Shown one piece after another: positions 53,304 to 63,800 of a stretch of 64,000 nucleotides of DNA. The DNA is from Paludisphaera mucosa (GTDB lineage Bacteria; Planctomycetota; Planctomycetia; Isosphaerales; Isosphaeraceae). The notes below the pieces were generated by a model. The model saw nothing but the letters and a program-made list of their open reading frames with translations. It ran no database searches and was not told where the DNA came from. How positions within the stretch are numbered: position 1 is the stretch's first letter; every line of letters begins with the position of its first letter. Where the stretch lies: NCBI RefSeq assembly GCF_029589435.1, contig NZ_JARRAG010000002.1:2604001-2668000 (forward strand), written 5' to 3'. A program made the position numbers and the translations under genes.

Positions 53304-54514
53304 CAGGGTGAGCTAGTTCTTCAAGCTGCGTAGGTTCACGACCAACTCGTGGACCCTGGCGGCGTTGCGACGGAGGGCCGCGGCGACGTTGGTGACGCCC
53401 TGGAGGCGGAGCCAACTCACGGCGAGGTTCCGCAGGACGGCCAGGGCCTGGGGGCCGGAGCCGGTGCGGGTCCGGTTGGCGTCCTCGCCCAGCGTGACGT
53501 CGCGGACGTAGTGCAGCCCGTTCTCGATCGCCCAATGGCCCCGCGTCCAGGCCAGGAGCGTCGCGGCGTCGGCCCGGGATCGTGGGACGCTGGTGACGAT
53601 GCATTGCACCTCGACCGTCGTCCGGCCCGCGGCCGTGATCGTCCGCTCCAGGCGGCCGACCTGGGCGGCGTGGGGCCAGTCGAGGTAGCCTCCCAGCATC
53701 GTCGTGACGGTCAGCCGTCGGCGTTCGACCCGGTCGCCGTGCTTGTCGACCGTGGTCGCCTCATCGCGCTCGGCGGCGGCCCGCCGCCGGGCGTAGGGGG
53801 GAAACCGGCGGCTCGCAGGCCGCCGCGACGTCCGCCAGGAGGGTCGGCTGGTTGGCGTCGACCTTCCAGAGGAAGTGGCCCCCGGCCTCGACGACCCGGC
53901 GGCTGAGGTCGCGTTGGCAGAAGGCGGCGTCGCCGGTGACGACGCGGCCCTCCAGGGCCAGCCCCTTCAGCAGTCGCAGGGCCGTCTTGTGCTCGTTGGT
54001 CTCGGCCGGGACGCGGGCCTGGGCGAGGACGCAGCCGGTGGCCTGGTCGAGGGCCGCCAGCAGGTGGACCGCCGGGGCGGCGCCCCGACGGCTCCCTCGC
54101 GAGGCCTTGCCGTCGATCGCCACGGCCCGCAGGCCGTCGGGGTCGACGTCGGGCAGGACGTGGTCGACCCAGCGGGCGACGGCCGCCTCGAAGGCGTCGG
54201 CGTCGAGCCGGAGGAAGACCTCGCGGACGGCGCCGTAGGAGGGGGGCCGACGCAGATAGCCCAGGCGGTGCATCAGCCCGATGGGCTGGTCGCGGCCCCA
54301 CTGCGCGATCGCCGCGTAGCCGCGGCAGCCGCAGAGGATCGCGCAGCACGCGTGGGCGAGGATCGCGGCCAGGGGATGCCGCCGCCCCGACCGCTCGCGC
54401 GGGTCGGGGACCTCGGCCAGGAAGTCGTGCAGGCGCAGCGGGCGTCGGTCGTCCATCGGCGTCGACTCCAAAAAGTCGACAGCCTACCACAAATTAACGA
54501 ACCGACTCACCCTG
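53304..54514 (-). mobile_element. Complete ISAs1-family insertion sequence, 1,211 bp
   Basis: The termini are CAGGGTGAGCTAGTTCTTCAA (53304-53324) and, on the other strand, CAGGGTGAGTCGGTTCGTTAA (54494-54514), matching at 16 of 21 positions. It is flanked by exact 10-bp direct repeats CGCCTGACCT, so the element inserted as a unit and recently enough for the duplication to be intact. It carries one transposase gene whose stop codon lies inside the left terminus, a usual ISAs1 arrangement. It sits between the sulfatase start and the DUF1501 start, 45 bp ahead of the latter after the right duplication, so it may have separated that gene from its promoter. Confidence 0.93.
53313..54456 (-). pseudogene. 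ISAs1-family transposase, frameshifted
   Basis: From ATG 54456 (GGAG nine bases upstream) the frame runs to a TGA at 53761 and encodes the N-terminal and catalytic part: VPDPRERSGRRHPLAAIL, VAIDGKASRGSRR with the first catalytic Asp, and VVTGDAAFCQRDLSRRVVE with the second. The remainder, LDWPHAAQVGRLERTI to RGHWAIENGLHYVRDVTLGED with the Glu, lies in the next frame down to 53313. The switch maps to a run of six C in the coding strand (53796-53801). Removing one base restores a continuous 380-residue protein, the normal length. It may be a true mutation, a sequencing error in the homopolymer, or less likely a translational slip site. Confidence 0.9.
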
Positions 54515-54524
54515 CGCCTGACCT
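54515..54524 (+). repeat. Target-site duplication, right copy
   Basis: CGCCTGACCT, identical to 53294-53303, directly after the right IS terminus. Confidence 0.95.
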
Positions 54525-54568
54525 TTCAGCAAGGCTCTGGCGGACGTCCCCGGGTTCGATCAAGATGA

Positions 54569-56032
54569 ATGGTCATGAGCCACGCACACAATGCACCGCT
54601 GGGCCGGCATCTGCTCGATCGCCGGGGGTTCCTGTCGCACATGGCGACCGGCGTGGGGGGGATCGCGCTGAGCGCGATGCTGGCCGAGAAGGGGCTGCTC
54701 GCGGCCGACGCGAAGGCCGGGCCGCTCGCGGCGAGGCCGCCGCACTTCCCGGCGCGGGCGAAGCGGGTGATCCACATCTATTGCACCGGGGCCGTCAGCC
54801 AGCTCGACACCTGGGACTACAAGCCCGAGCTGATCAAGCGCCACGGCGAGCCCATGCCGGGCGCCGAGAAGTTGGTGACGTTCCAGGGCGAGAACGGGGC
54901 CCTGGCCAGAAGCCCCTGGGCGTTCAAGCCCCGCGGCGAGTGCGGCAAGCACGTCTCCGACCTGCTGCCGCACCTGGCCGAGCGGGTCGACGACATGTGC
55001 TTCATCCACTCGCTGACGTCGAAGACCAACACGCACGGCCCCGGCGAGATGTTCATGTCGACCGGGTTCACGCTCGAAGGCTTCCCGAGCATGGGCGCCT
55101 GGGTCAGCTACGCGCTCGGGACCGACGACCAGGACCTGCCGGCGTACGTCGCGATCCCCGACCCCCGGGGCGACCCGCAGCAGGGGCCCGCGAACTGGAC
55201 CAACGGCTTCCTCCCGGCGGTGTACCAGGGGACCTCGTTCAACGCCGACAAGCCGATCCGCCACCTGGCGCGGCCCGAGAAGGTCTCGCCCGACGACGAC
55301 CGCGCCACCCGCGACCTGATCCGCATCCTCAACGACGAGCACCTGGCGCGGAACCCGGGCGACGACGAGCTGTCGGCCCGGATCGCCGCCTATGAGCTGG
55401 CCGCGCGGATGCAGCTCAGCGCGCCCGAGGTCGGCGACCTCTCGCGCGAGAGCCCCGCCGTGCGCTCGCTCTACGGCCTCGACGACCCCAACCCGATCCT
55501 CGCCGGCTTCGGCCGCAACTGCCTGCTGGCCCGGCGGCTCGTCGAGCGCGGGGTGCGGTTCGTCACCCTGTTCAACGGGGCCTTCGCGATGGGCGAGGGC
55601 GCGCTCAACTGGGACGGCCACCGGCGGATCAAGTCGGACTACGACCGCCACGGGCCGATCCTCGACAAGCCGGCCGCCGCGCTCCTGACCGACCTGAAGG
55701 ACCGCGGCCTGCTCGACGACACCCTGGTCGTCTGGTCGACCGAGTTCGGCCGGATGCCCACCTTCCAGAAGGGGACCGAGGGCCGCGACCACAACCCCAA
55801 GGGATTCACCGCCTGGCTCGCCGGCGCGGGGGTCAAACGCGGCTTCAGCTACGGCGCGACCGACCCCTTCGGCTACCAGGCCATCGAGAACGTCGTCGAC
55901 GTCCACGACTTCCACGCCACGATCCTTCATCTGCTCGGACTGGACCACGAGCGGTTGACGTACTACAACAATGGTGCCCAGCGCCGGCTGACCGACGTCC
56001 ACGGCCACGTCATCCGTGACGTCCTGACCTGA
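54569..56032 (+). CDS. DUF1501 family protein, Tat-exported
   Basis: 487 residues (485 if the ATG at 54575 is used). The twin-arginine signal is [17 protein letters not shown] with Arg18-Arg19. The mature protein belongs to the sulfatase-like alkaline phosphatase fold group DUF1501: [35 protein letters not shown], and [14 protein letters not shown] followed by [15 protein letters not shown] are typical. DUF1501 genes are very common in planctomycetes, often paired with DUF1549/DUF1553 proteins, which are absent here. Biochemical function is unknown. An IS lies in its upstream region. Confidence 0.93.
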   Translation: MVMSHAHNAPLGRHLLDRRGFLSHMATGVGGIALSAMLAEKGLLAADAKAGPLAARPPHFPARAKRVIHIYCTGAVSQLDTWDYKPELIKRHGEPMPGAEKLVTFQGENGALARSPWAFKPRGECGKHVSDLLPHLAERVDDMCFIHSLTSKTNTHGPGEMFMSTGFTLEGFPSMGAWVSYALGTDDQDLPAYVAIPDPRGDPQQGPANWTNGFLPAVYQGTSFNADKPIRHLARPEKVSPDDDRATRDLIRILNDEHLARNPGDDELSARIAAYELAARMQLSAPEVGDLSRESPAVRSLYGLDDPNPILAGFGRNCLLARRLVERGVRFVTLFNGAFAMGEGALNWDGHRRIKSDYDRHGPILDKPAAALLTDLKDRGLLDDTLVVWSTEFGRMPTFQKGTEGRDHNPKGFTAWLAGAGVKRGFSYGATDPFGYQAIENVVDVHDFHATILHLLGLDHERLTYYNNGAQRRLTDVHGHVIRDVLT

Positions 56033-56079
56033 CCCTGTCCTTCCGAACTTTCCACGCGTCTCGATCAAGGAGCCCTCCC

Positions 56080-57006
56080 ATGTTCGCGCCCGCCGCCGCG
56101 CTCCTGATCGCGTCTCTCGCCGCGCTTGGCGGCGACCGAGGGGTCGATGACCCGAGGAACGTGGTCGAGCCGCTGGAGACGGTCGAGAAGCTCTGGGACG
56201 AGGGGACGTTCACCGAGGGGGGCGCGACGGCGGCCGACGGTTCGGTCCTGTTCTCCGACGTCGGCGACCGGGTGATGCGGTTCAACCCCAGCACCGGCGA
56301 GACCACGACCTTCCGCGAGCCCAGCGGCCGGGCCAACGGCATGATCTTCGACGTCCACGGACGCCTGATCGTCGCCGAGGGCGCCAACTCGGGCGGCGGC
56401 CGGCGGATCTCGATCACCGAGCTGGACGGATCCTGCCGCACTCTGGCCGACGGCTTCGAGGGCAAGCGGTTCAACAGCCCCAACGACGTCGCCGTCGATC
56501 GCAAGGGCCGCGTCTACTTCTCCGACCCCCGCTACGTCGGCGACGAGCCCCGCGAGCTGAGCTTCGAGGCCGTCTTCCGGATCGACCCCGACGGCCGAGT
56601 GGCCCGGCTGGCGACGACGGCCCAGAAGCCCAACGGCCTCGTGGTGAGCCCCGACGGCAGGACGCTCTACGTCGCCGACAACGGCCCCGACCGCCGGGCG
56701 CTGATCGCGCTCGACCTCGACGACAAGGGCGACGTCTCCCGCCCCCGCGTGATCCACGATTTCGGCGCCGCGCCGGGCGCCGACGGCCTGACCGTCGCCA
56801 CCGACGGCCGCATCGTCGCCGCCACCCCCGAAGGCGCCGTCGTCTTCTCGGCCGAAGGCCGCCGCCTGGCGCTCATCCCCACCCCCGAGCCCGCCGCCAA
56901 TGTCGAGTTCGGCGGCGACGGCGGCCGGATCCTCTACATCCTGGCCGGCAAAAGCCTCTACCGGATCCCCACCACCATGACGGGATTCCACGTCAAGGGC
57001 TCCTGA
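56080..57006 (+). CDS. SMP-30/gluconolactonase-like beta-propeller protein
   Basis: 308 residues with a short signal peptide (about 1-18). The six-bladed propeller is marked by FTEGGATAADGSVLFSDV, FNSPNDVAVDRKGRVYFSDP with the metal-binding Asn/Asp, and KPNGLVVSPDGRTLYVADN. Family members hydrolyse lactones with a divalent metal ion. Export suggests action in the periplasm. It starts 47 bp after the DUF1501 stop and may be in the same transcript. Confidence 0.9.
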   Translation: MFAPAAALLIASLAALGGDRGVDDPRNVVEPLETVEKLWDEGTFTEGGATAADGSVLFSDVGDRVMRFNPSTGETTTFREPSGRANGMIFDVHGRLIVAEGANSGGGRRISITELDGSCRTLADGFEGKRFNSPNDVAVDRKGRVYFSDPRYVGDEPRELSFEAVFRIDPDGRVARLATTAQKPNGLVVSPDGRTLYVADNGPDRRALIALDLDDKGDVSRPRVIHDFGAAPGADGLTVATDGRIVAATPEGAVVFSAEGRRLALIPTPEPAANVEFGGDGGRILYILAGKSLYRIPTTMTGFHVKGS

Positions 57007-57032
57007 GCCCACCCGTACGGATTACAGGAGCT

Positions 57033-57986
57033 TCAGGCACGCCGGCGGCCGGCGACGTTGACGCCCGAGCCGATGATGAGGTCGTGGTCGTAGGTCCAGC
57101 GGTAGAGCCGGCCCGACTTCATCGGCGCGAGTTCGACCAGGTCCTCGAAGCCCTCCTCGTCGAACCAGGCGAGGAGTTCGTGGAGCGTGTGGTGGGACTG
57201 GTGCGGCGGCGCCCACCAATCGAAGTTGTCGCAGACGCGCAGGGTCCAGTCGGGGTGGGCCGAGAAGTTCACGAGCTTGTTCAGCGTCCGGTTCACGACC
57301 GGCACGCTCCCGAGCGCGCCCAGGCCGACGCAGGCCGGTTCGAGGACGCGGGCCGGCAGGCGGGTGGTCAAGGCCCGCAGGCCGGAGTTGAGCCACTCCT
57401 GCGGCGGGGTGTTCCGGCGGTAGAGCCAGACGGCCAGCCGGCCCCCCGGCCTGACGCGTCGCGCGATCTCGGCGAACGCGCGGCGAGGGTCGGGCGAGTG
57501 GTGCAGGACGCCGATCGAGAAGACCAGGTCGAACGCGGCCACGGCCACCGGCGGGTCGAGCAGGTCGCCCTGGACGATCTGCACGTTCGGCAGCCCCGCG
57601 CAGAGTTCCGACGCCTTCTCCACGGCGCTGCTGAGGTCGACGCCGAGGACCTTCGCCCCGTGCCCGCCGACGAGCTTCGCATACCGACCGCCGCCGCAGC
57701 CGGCGTCGAGCACCAGGCGGCCGGCCAACTCGTGCGGCGGGACGCCCGTCTTGGCCTCGAAGGTCGCCTCGTCCTCCTCGATCCGCGCGACGTCGTAGCG
57801 ATTCCACTGCCGCCCGAAGCTGCCGACGTACGCCTCGCCCGCCAGCCGCGGCACCCCCCCGACGATCGGATAGCGTTCGGCGCCTCGATCGGCGACCAGC
57901 TCGTCCCCCTCGACGTGCATCGGCGATTTGGCGCCGGGCGAGCGCAGGAGTCCGATCAGCTCGGCGTTCAAGGCGGGTTCGGTCAT
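57033..57986 (-). CDS. SAM-dependent methyltransferase with Trm112-like N-terminal region
   Basis: 317 residues. Residues 8-48 (LIGLLRSPGAKSPMHVEGD to YPIVGGVPRL) have the Trm112-like pattern, though its Cys ligands are absent. The class I methyltransferase core has LVLDAGCGGGRYAKL at 91-105 (motif I), VLGVDLS and VFSIGVLHHSPDPRRAF. The acceptor is unknown; the layout is common among methyltransferases beside sugar or lipid biosynthesis genes. It is convergent with SMP-30 and divergent from tilS. Confidence 0.87.
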   Translation of the reverse strand: MTEPALNAELIGLLRSPGAKSPMHVEGDELVADRGAERYPIVGGVPRLAGEAYVGSFGRQWNRYDVARIEEDEATFEAKTGVPPHELAGRLVLDAGCGGGRYAKLVGGHGAKVLGVDLSSAVEKASELCAGLPNVQIVQGDLLDPPVAVAAFDLVFSIGVLHHSPDPRRAFAEIARRVRPGGRLAVWLYRRNTPPQEWLNSGLRALTTRLPARVLEPACVGLGALGSVPVVNRTLNKLVNFSAHPDWTLRVCDNFDWWAPPHQSHHTLHELLAWFDEEGFEDLVELAPMKSGRLYRWTYDHDLIIGSGVNVAGRRRA

Positions 57987-58029
57987 CGTTCTCTCGGCGA
58001 GGCGCGGGCGGGTCGGTTATGCTCCGGGG

Positions 58030-59478
58030 ATGCACGACGATCCCAGGCATGATCATACCGGGCCCCCCGCATGGCTGGAACACGTCCGCCGCCGCGCGGC
58101 CGGCTGGGCGGCCTCGGGGATCGGGCCCGGCTGGGTCGTGGCGGTTTCCGGGGGGGGCGACAGCGTGGGCCTCCTGCGGACGCTCCACGGCCTTCGCGAG
58201 GGGCTGGGCCTGCGATTGAGCGTCGCCCACCTCGACCACGGCACGCGCGGGGAGGCCGGCCGCGAGGACGGCCGGTTCGTCGCCGCGCTCGCGGAGGGGC
58301 TCGGGCTGCCGATCGACCTGGGGTCGTGGACGCCCGCCCGGAAGGGCCACTTCGAGGCCGACGCCCGCACTGCACGCTACACGTGGCTGGCCGAGGTCGC
58401 GCGAGCCCGGGGGGCGTCGGCCGTCGCCGTGGGGCACACGCGCGACGACCTCGCCGAGACGATTCTGCAGAGGATCGTCCGGGGCACGGGCCTGCGCGGG
58501 CTCGCCGGAATTCCCGCGCGGCGGCCGCTCGCGGCGGGCGTCGCCCTGGTTCGGCCGCTCCTCGGCGTCTCACGACGCGAGATCCGCGACGAGCTGGCGA
58601 GGCTCGGTCAGAGCTTCCGCGAGGACCCGACCAACGGCGACGTCGCGCGGACCCGAGCCCGGATCCGCCACGACTTGATCCCCCGGCTCGAAGCCGACTA
58701 CAACCCGCAGGTCGTCGCCGCGATCGTCCGGCTGGGGCGACACGCGGCGGCGGATCGAAGGCTGCTGGACGCGGTCGTCGGCTCGCTGTCGGCGTCGGTC
58801 GTCCGCGAGGCCGGTCCGGATCGGATCGTCTTCGACGCCCGGGCCGCCGCGGGGCTCGATCAGCTGCTGGCCGCCGAGGTCGTCCGCCGCGCCTGGCGCG
58901 CCGCCGACTGGCCGGAGCGTGCCATGACGGCGAGCCGTTGGGGCCGGATCGCCAGGGGCCTCGTCCGCGGCTCGCGCGAGGACCACCTCGGCGCGGGGGC
59001 CTCGCTGCACGTCGAGGGCGACGGCCTCGTGCTGGAGCGGGGCGCCCGGTCGGAGATCGCCGTCCCCGAGATCGCCTCGACGGTCCTGGATGGGCCGGGC
59101 TCGGCCGCCGTCCCCTGGGCCGCCGCCCGGATCGAGGCCGAGATCCTCGACGAATCCCCGGCCGGTTTCGACGAGGTCGTCGACCTGGATCGGGTCCGTT
59201 TCCCGCTCGTCGTGCGCACGCCCCGGCCGGGCGACCGCTGGGATCCCCTGGGGATGGCCGGGCGTCGCCAGCGGCTCGTCGAATTCCTCCGCCTGCGAGG
59301 CGTCCCGCGAGAGCGCCGTGCGAGCGTCCCCGTGGTGGCCGATCGGTCGGGCGTCATCTGGGTCGTCGGCCATCGGATCGCCGAGCGCGTGCGGACGAGC
59401 GAGGCGACGTCGCGACGCCTGGGCCTGCGATGGCGGACGGCCCCGTCTGAAGTTGACGGACCCGACGGATTGCCATAG
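58030..59478 (+). CDS. tilS: tRNA(Ile)-lysidine synthase
   Basis: 482 residues from ATG 58030. The PP-loop is VVAVSGGGDSVGLLRTLHG with SGGGDS at 40-45, followed by VAHLDHGTRGEA and GHTRDDLAETILQRIVRGTGLRGLAGI. The C-terminal TilS domains include RTPRPGDRWDPLGMAGRRQRLVEFLRLRG in two parts near 400-430. It adds lysine to C34 of tRNA-Ile(CAU) and so is essential. The G-rich CGGGG before the ATG is the only ribosome-site-like sequence. It lies 43 bp from the divergent methyltransferase. Confidence 0.95.
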   Translation: MHDDPRHDHTGPPAWLEHVRRRAAGWAASGIGPGWVVAVSGGGDSVGLLRTLHGLREGLGLRLSVAHLDHGTRGEAGREDGRFVAALAEGLGLPIDLGSWTPARKGHFEADARTARYTWLAEVARARGASAVAVGHTRDDLAETILQRIVRGTGLRGLAGIPARRPLAAGVALVRPLLGVSRREIRDELARLGQSFREDPTNGDVARTRARIRHDLIPRLEADYNPQVVAAIVRLGRHAAADRRLLDAVVGSLSASVVREAGPDRIVFDARAAAGLDQLLAAEVVRRAWRAADWPERAMTASRWGRIARGLVRGSREDHLGAGASLHVEGDGLVLERGARSEIAVPEIASTVLDGPGSAAVPWAAARIEAEILDESPAGFDEVVDLDRVRFPLVVRTPRPGDRWDPLGMAGRRQRLVEFLRLRGVPRERRASVPVVADRSGVIWVVGHRIAERVRTSEATSRRLGLRWRTAPSEVDGPDGLP

Positions 59479-59551
59479 GATTCGCGCCGACGTCGGGCGG
59501 CATCGCCTGGGGGGATGGAGCCGGTCCAGGTCCCGGGTCAGGAGGCCGCGC

Positions 59552-60847
59552 ATGCCGCGAACGCCGGGACGGACCAGCTTGCTCGGAAGGCTCCCCGCCC
59601 CGAGCCTGGGGCTCGCGGTCGAGGCGGGGCTGCTCTTGAGAGTGGCGGCGGCCGACCTCGTCGAGTGGCGGGTTCGACGCGGCGGCGGCAATCGGGTCTG
59701 CCTGCTCCCGGACGCCGAGGGTTACTGGAAGCTCGCCCAGACGATCCGCGACGGCGAAATCTTCCAGATCGTCGAATGGGGCGACATCCCCCACTTCGCC
59801 CTCCGCACGCCCGGCTATCCGCTGTTCCTCGCCGCCTGCCGCACGGTCCTGGGCGACCGGCCGCTGGGGGCGCGGCTCGTCCAGGCGGGCCTCGGCGCGG
59901 CGTGCGTCTGGCTCGTCTACCGGCTGACGCGGTCCGTGATCGACGGCGAGGCGGGCCGGCGGACGGCCGTCGTCGCCGCGATGCTGACGGCGGTGCACCC
60001 CTATTTCGTGATCATGTCGGCGCTCCTGCTCTCCGAGGCCGTCTTCACCCCGCTGCTCCTCGCCTTCCTGTGGGCCCTGGCCGTTCTCTGGAAACGCGGC
60101 GACGTCCGGTCGTCGCTCGCCCCGGGGCTCGGTGCGGGATTGGCGGCGGGGGCGGCGACGCTGACGCGGCCGTCGTGCGTGCTCTTCTTCCCGGCGGCGA
60201 TGGGGGCCTGGGCCGTCCATCAGGCCGTCGCCAGGCGGGCGGTCCGGCCGGCGGCGGTCGGCGTGCTGGTCGCGGCGGCGGGCTTCGCGGCCGTGATGGG
60301 CCCCTGGTGGGTTCGCAACCAACGGGTCTACGGCGAATTCGTGCCGACGGCCCTCTGGATGGGCGCGAGCCTCTACGACGGCCTGAACCCCAACGCGACC
60401 GGCGCCAGCGACATGCGGTTCCTCAAGGATCCCGACGTCTGGCCGCTGGGCGAGCAGGACCAGGACGCGCTGCTGAAGCGTCGGGCGTTCGCGTTCGTCC
60501 GCGACCAGCCGGCGCGGGCGGCCTGGCTGGCCCTCGTGAAGCTGGGACGCTACTGGAGCCCATGGCCCAACGCCGAGGGGGTCCGTTCGTTGTGGCTGAC
60601 GGTCGCGGCGGGCCTGACGATGACGCCCCTGCTCGCGTTGACGGCGCTGGGGCTCTGGACGCTCCGCCGCGACCCGAGGACCTGGGTTCTGCTGGCGGGG
60701 CCGATCCTCTATTTCGGCATGGTCCATGCGGCGTTCGCCAGCTCGATGCGGTACCGGACGCCCGGCGAGGTCCCCGCGATGGGCCTGGCGGCCGTCGGGA
60801 TCCTCCGCGTCGGCGACCGGGCTTCGCGACGGGCCGCGACGGGCTGA
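59552..60847 (+). CDS. GT39-like integral membrane glycosyltransferase
   Basis: 431 residues from ATG 59552, supported by AGGAGG at 59540-59545. About nine membrane segments. The first external loop has LLPDAEGYWKLAQTIRDGEIF, with the Asp-x-Glu of the family, then RTPGYPLFLAACR in the position of the usual T-P-P-L/P-G-Y motif, and later TLTRPSCVLFFP, typical of GT39/PMT-like proteins. Donor would be a polyprenyl-phosphate sugar; the acceptor is unknown. It follows tilS by 73 bp and precedes the AsmA-like gene by 23 bp, so it may share an operon with that one. Confidence 0.8.
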   Translation: MPRTPGRTSLLGRLPAPSLGLAVEAGLLLRVAAADLVEWRVRRGGGNRVCLLPDAEGYWKLAQTIRDGEIFQIVEWGDIPHFALRTPGYPLFLAACRTVLGDRPLGARLVQAGLGAACVWLVYRLTRSVIDGEAGRRTAVVAAMLTAVHPYFVIMSALLLSEAVFTPLLLAFLWALAVLWKRGDVRSSLAPGLGAGLAAGAATLTRPSCVLFFPAAMGAWAVHQAVARRAVRPAAVGVLVAAAGFAAVMGPWWVRNQRVYGEFVPTALWMGASLYDGLNPNATGASDMRFLKDPDVWPLGEQDQDALLKRRAFAFVRDQPARAAWLALVKLGRYWSPWPNAEGVRSLWLTVAAGLTMTPLLALTALGLWTLRRDPRTWVLLAGPILYFGMVHAAFASSMRYRTPGEVPAMGLAAVGILRVGDRASRRAATG

Positions 60848-60870
60848 GCATTTCGGGGGAGAGGCGTGAC

Positions 60871-63800
60871 ATGCGGTTCGGGCGGCGGCTGGCCAAGATC
60901 CTGATCTGGGGCGCCCTGGTCGGCGTGCTGCTGACGGCGGCGGCGACCTGGTTCGCCTACGCCTTCGTCACCGACGGCGACACGGTCGCGCGGCTGATCC
61001 AGGCGGAGCTGCGGCGCTTCTTCCCGCGGGCGGAGTTCGCCTTCGGCAAGGTCGACTTCCGGCCCCTGCGCGGCAAGGCGACGCTCAAGCAGATCACGGC
61101 GAACCAGACCGTCGAGGGCCGAACGTTCCCGACCGCGTCGATCCTCTGGCTGGAGCTGCGGTTCAACCCCTGGCGGCTGCTGCACGGCGAGCTGGAGACG
61201 ACTGAGGTCGTCGTCAGCCGGCCCACCCTCCGCCTCCTCCGCAAGCAGGACGGCGGCTGGAACATCCTCGACCTGCCGGCGAAGCCCTGGCCCCACGCGA
61301 CCATCGAGAATCCGCCCCCCGTCAAGATCCTCAACGGCACGGTCGAGCTGGTCGTCGAGGCCGAGTCCGGCTCGACCTCTCCCGCCGGCGTCGAGCCCGA
61401 CGAGGCCCCGGCCGCCATCCTCCGCGACGTCATGCTCACGGTCCAGCCGGCCGAACGCGGCCGGTTCCAGTTCGAGGGCTCGGCCCGCGGCGACCTGTTC
61501 AACCGGATCGACCTCAAGGGGACGATCGACCCCGCGACCGGCGACCTGGACCTGGAAGGCGGGCTCGTCGACCTCACGATCTCCGACACCCTCCGCCGCC
61601 GCCTGCCGGCCGAGGCGGTCGCCGGCTTCGACGCCCTGGCGCTCAAGGGGGGCGACGTCGACCTCGACCTCACGTCGCTGGCCTATCGCCCCGGCGCGGC
61701 CCCCGTAGACCGCCTGAAATACGACCTGACGGCGCACCTCCGCGGCGGCGTCTGCGCCTGCCCGACGCTCCCCTTCCCGATCAACGACCTGGCGGCCCAC
61801 GTCGGCTTGCGCGACGGCGAGCTGACGATCCACCAGGCCGAAGGCTCCAACGGCGCGACCCGCATCCGCGCGTCGGGGAGGCTGGGGAAGGGCGACCCGG
61901 CCGCGACCCCGCTCGACCTCAAGGTCGAGGTCTTCGATCTCGACCTCGACGAACGGCTCAAGAAGCAGACGCCGCCGCAGTTCGCCGAGCTTTGGGACGT
62001 CTTCAAGCCCAAGGGGCGGATCGACGTCGCGGCGAGGATCGCCCGGACGGTCGCGGGGGGCCCGGTTGCGGTGGACGCGGCCGCGAAGCTCAAGGACGTC
62101 TCGGCCGTCTACCGCCACTTCAAGTATCCCCTGGCGAACCTCAAGGGGCTGCTCCACCTGGCGGGCCGCCGGCTCACGGTCGACCTGAACGGCCCGATCG
62201 GCGACAAGCCGGCCAAGCTCCACGGCACGGTCGACGACCCCGGCCCCGACGCCATCGTCGACCTGACGGTCGAGGCCGAGGCGATGCCGATCGACGCGAC
62301 CTTCATGGAGGCGCTGCCGCCGGACGTCCGCCGCTGGGTCGACCGCTTCAAGCCGAAGGGGTCGGTCCAGGCCGAGGCCCGCATCTTCCGCCAGCCCCTG
62401 GTCGGCCCCCCCCTGCTCGGCCCCGACGGCCGACCGGTCAGCGTCGCCCAACGCGAGCGCGACGCCCAGGGCCGGCTGGCGATCGACGCGCGACTCGACC
62501 TCGACCCCCGGCGCTGCGAGATCACCTGGGAAGGCCTCCCCTTGCCCGTGCGGAACCTCTCGGGCCGGCTGGAGCTGCATCCGGACCTCTGGATCTTCAA
62601 AAACCTGCAGGGCCGCAACGGCCAGGCCGTCCTCGACGGCTCGGGCCGGGTCGAGAAGCTCCCCGGGGCCGACCTCCCCAACGGCGACCCGCCGCTGCGG
62701 ATCGGCATGACGCTCAACGCGCGGAACCTGCCGTTCAACGCCGAGCTGCGGCAGGCCCTCCCCGCCGCCTGGGAGAAGACCTGGAAGTTCATCAACCCCG
62801 AGGGCGCGACCGACGTCGACGCCGAGATCGCCGTCGAGACCGGCAAGCCCGACCAGACCCGGGTGACGATCACCCCCCGCCCCGAGTCGCACGTCCGCCT
62901 GGTGGTCCCCAGGTCGCCCGGGCCGGGCGTCGAGCCCGGCGCGACGATCGAGCTGCGGATGCAGGACGCCCTCGGCTCGTTCGAGCTGGTCAACGGCAAG
63001 GTCGCGATGCGCGACGTCCGGTTCAACTTCCACGGCGCTCCGGTGCGGTTCCCCGAAGGGTCGGTCGTGGTCGAGGACAGCGGGCGGTTCGACCTGGCCG
63101 TCCGCGACCTGTGGGTGAGCGACCTGCTGTTCAACGCCAAGCTGCGGCGGATCATGCCCTCGCTGATGGCCCAGTTCGCGCTCCGGCTGGACGACGGCAA
63201 GCCGTTCACGGCCCGGGGGGACATCAAGATCGGCTGGAGCGGCGAGGCCGACGTGCCGGCGTGGTGCCAGTGGGAAAACACGCGGGTCATCCTCGTCGAC
63301 AACCAGCTCAAGACGGGCATCCCCGTCGAACACCTCCAGGGCGTGTTCCGGGACGTCAAAGGCCGATCCGACGGCAAGTACCTGCAGGTCCGCGGCATCC
63401 TGGACATCCGCAGCGCCAGCGTCGCCGGGCTGCAGCTTTCGGACGTGCAGGCGCCGCTGATCGTCGAGGGGGGCGTGGCCCGGCTGGATAGCCTCAAGGG
63501 GCGGTTCCTGGGCGGGCAGATCTACGGCGATGGCTCGATCACGCTCGACCAGACCCCGCGCTATTCCGGCTCGGTGCAGCTCGCGGGCGCGGACCTCCAC
63601 GAATACGCGATGAGCCTTTCCGGCCGGCAGTCGTTCCGGGGGCTGGTCAACGCCAAGGCGGAGTTCAACGGCCTCGGCTCGGACATCCACTCGCTCCAGG
63701 GACGCGGCGAGGGGCACGTCGTCGACGGCGATTTGGGCGAGCTGCCGTTCGTGCTCCGCATCGTCAAGGAACTCGCCCGCGTCCTGACGTTCAACACGGC

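Noticed and set aside
53796-53801. Programmed ribosomal frameshift in the ISAs1 transposase
   Set aside because: ISAs1 elements normally have a single continuous transposase frame. The site is a plain C6 run with no stimulatory structure recognised, and the shift needed is not the usual -1. Mutation or base-call error is simpler.
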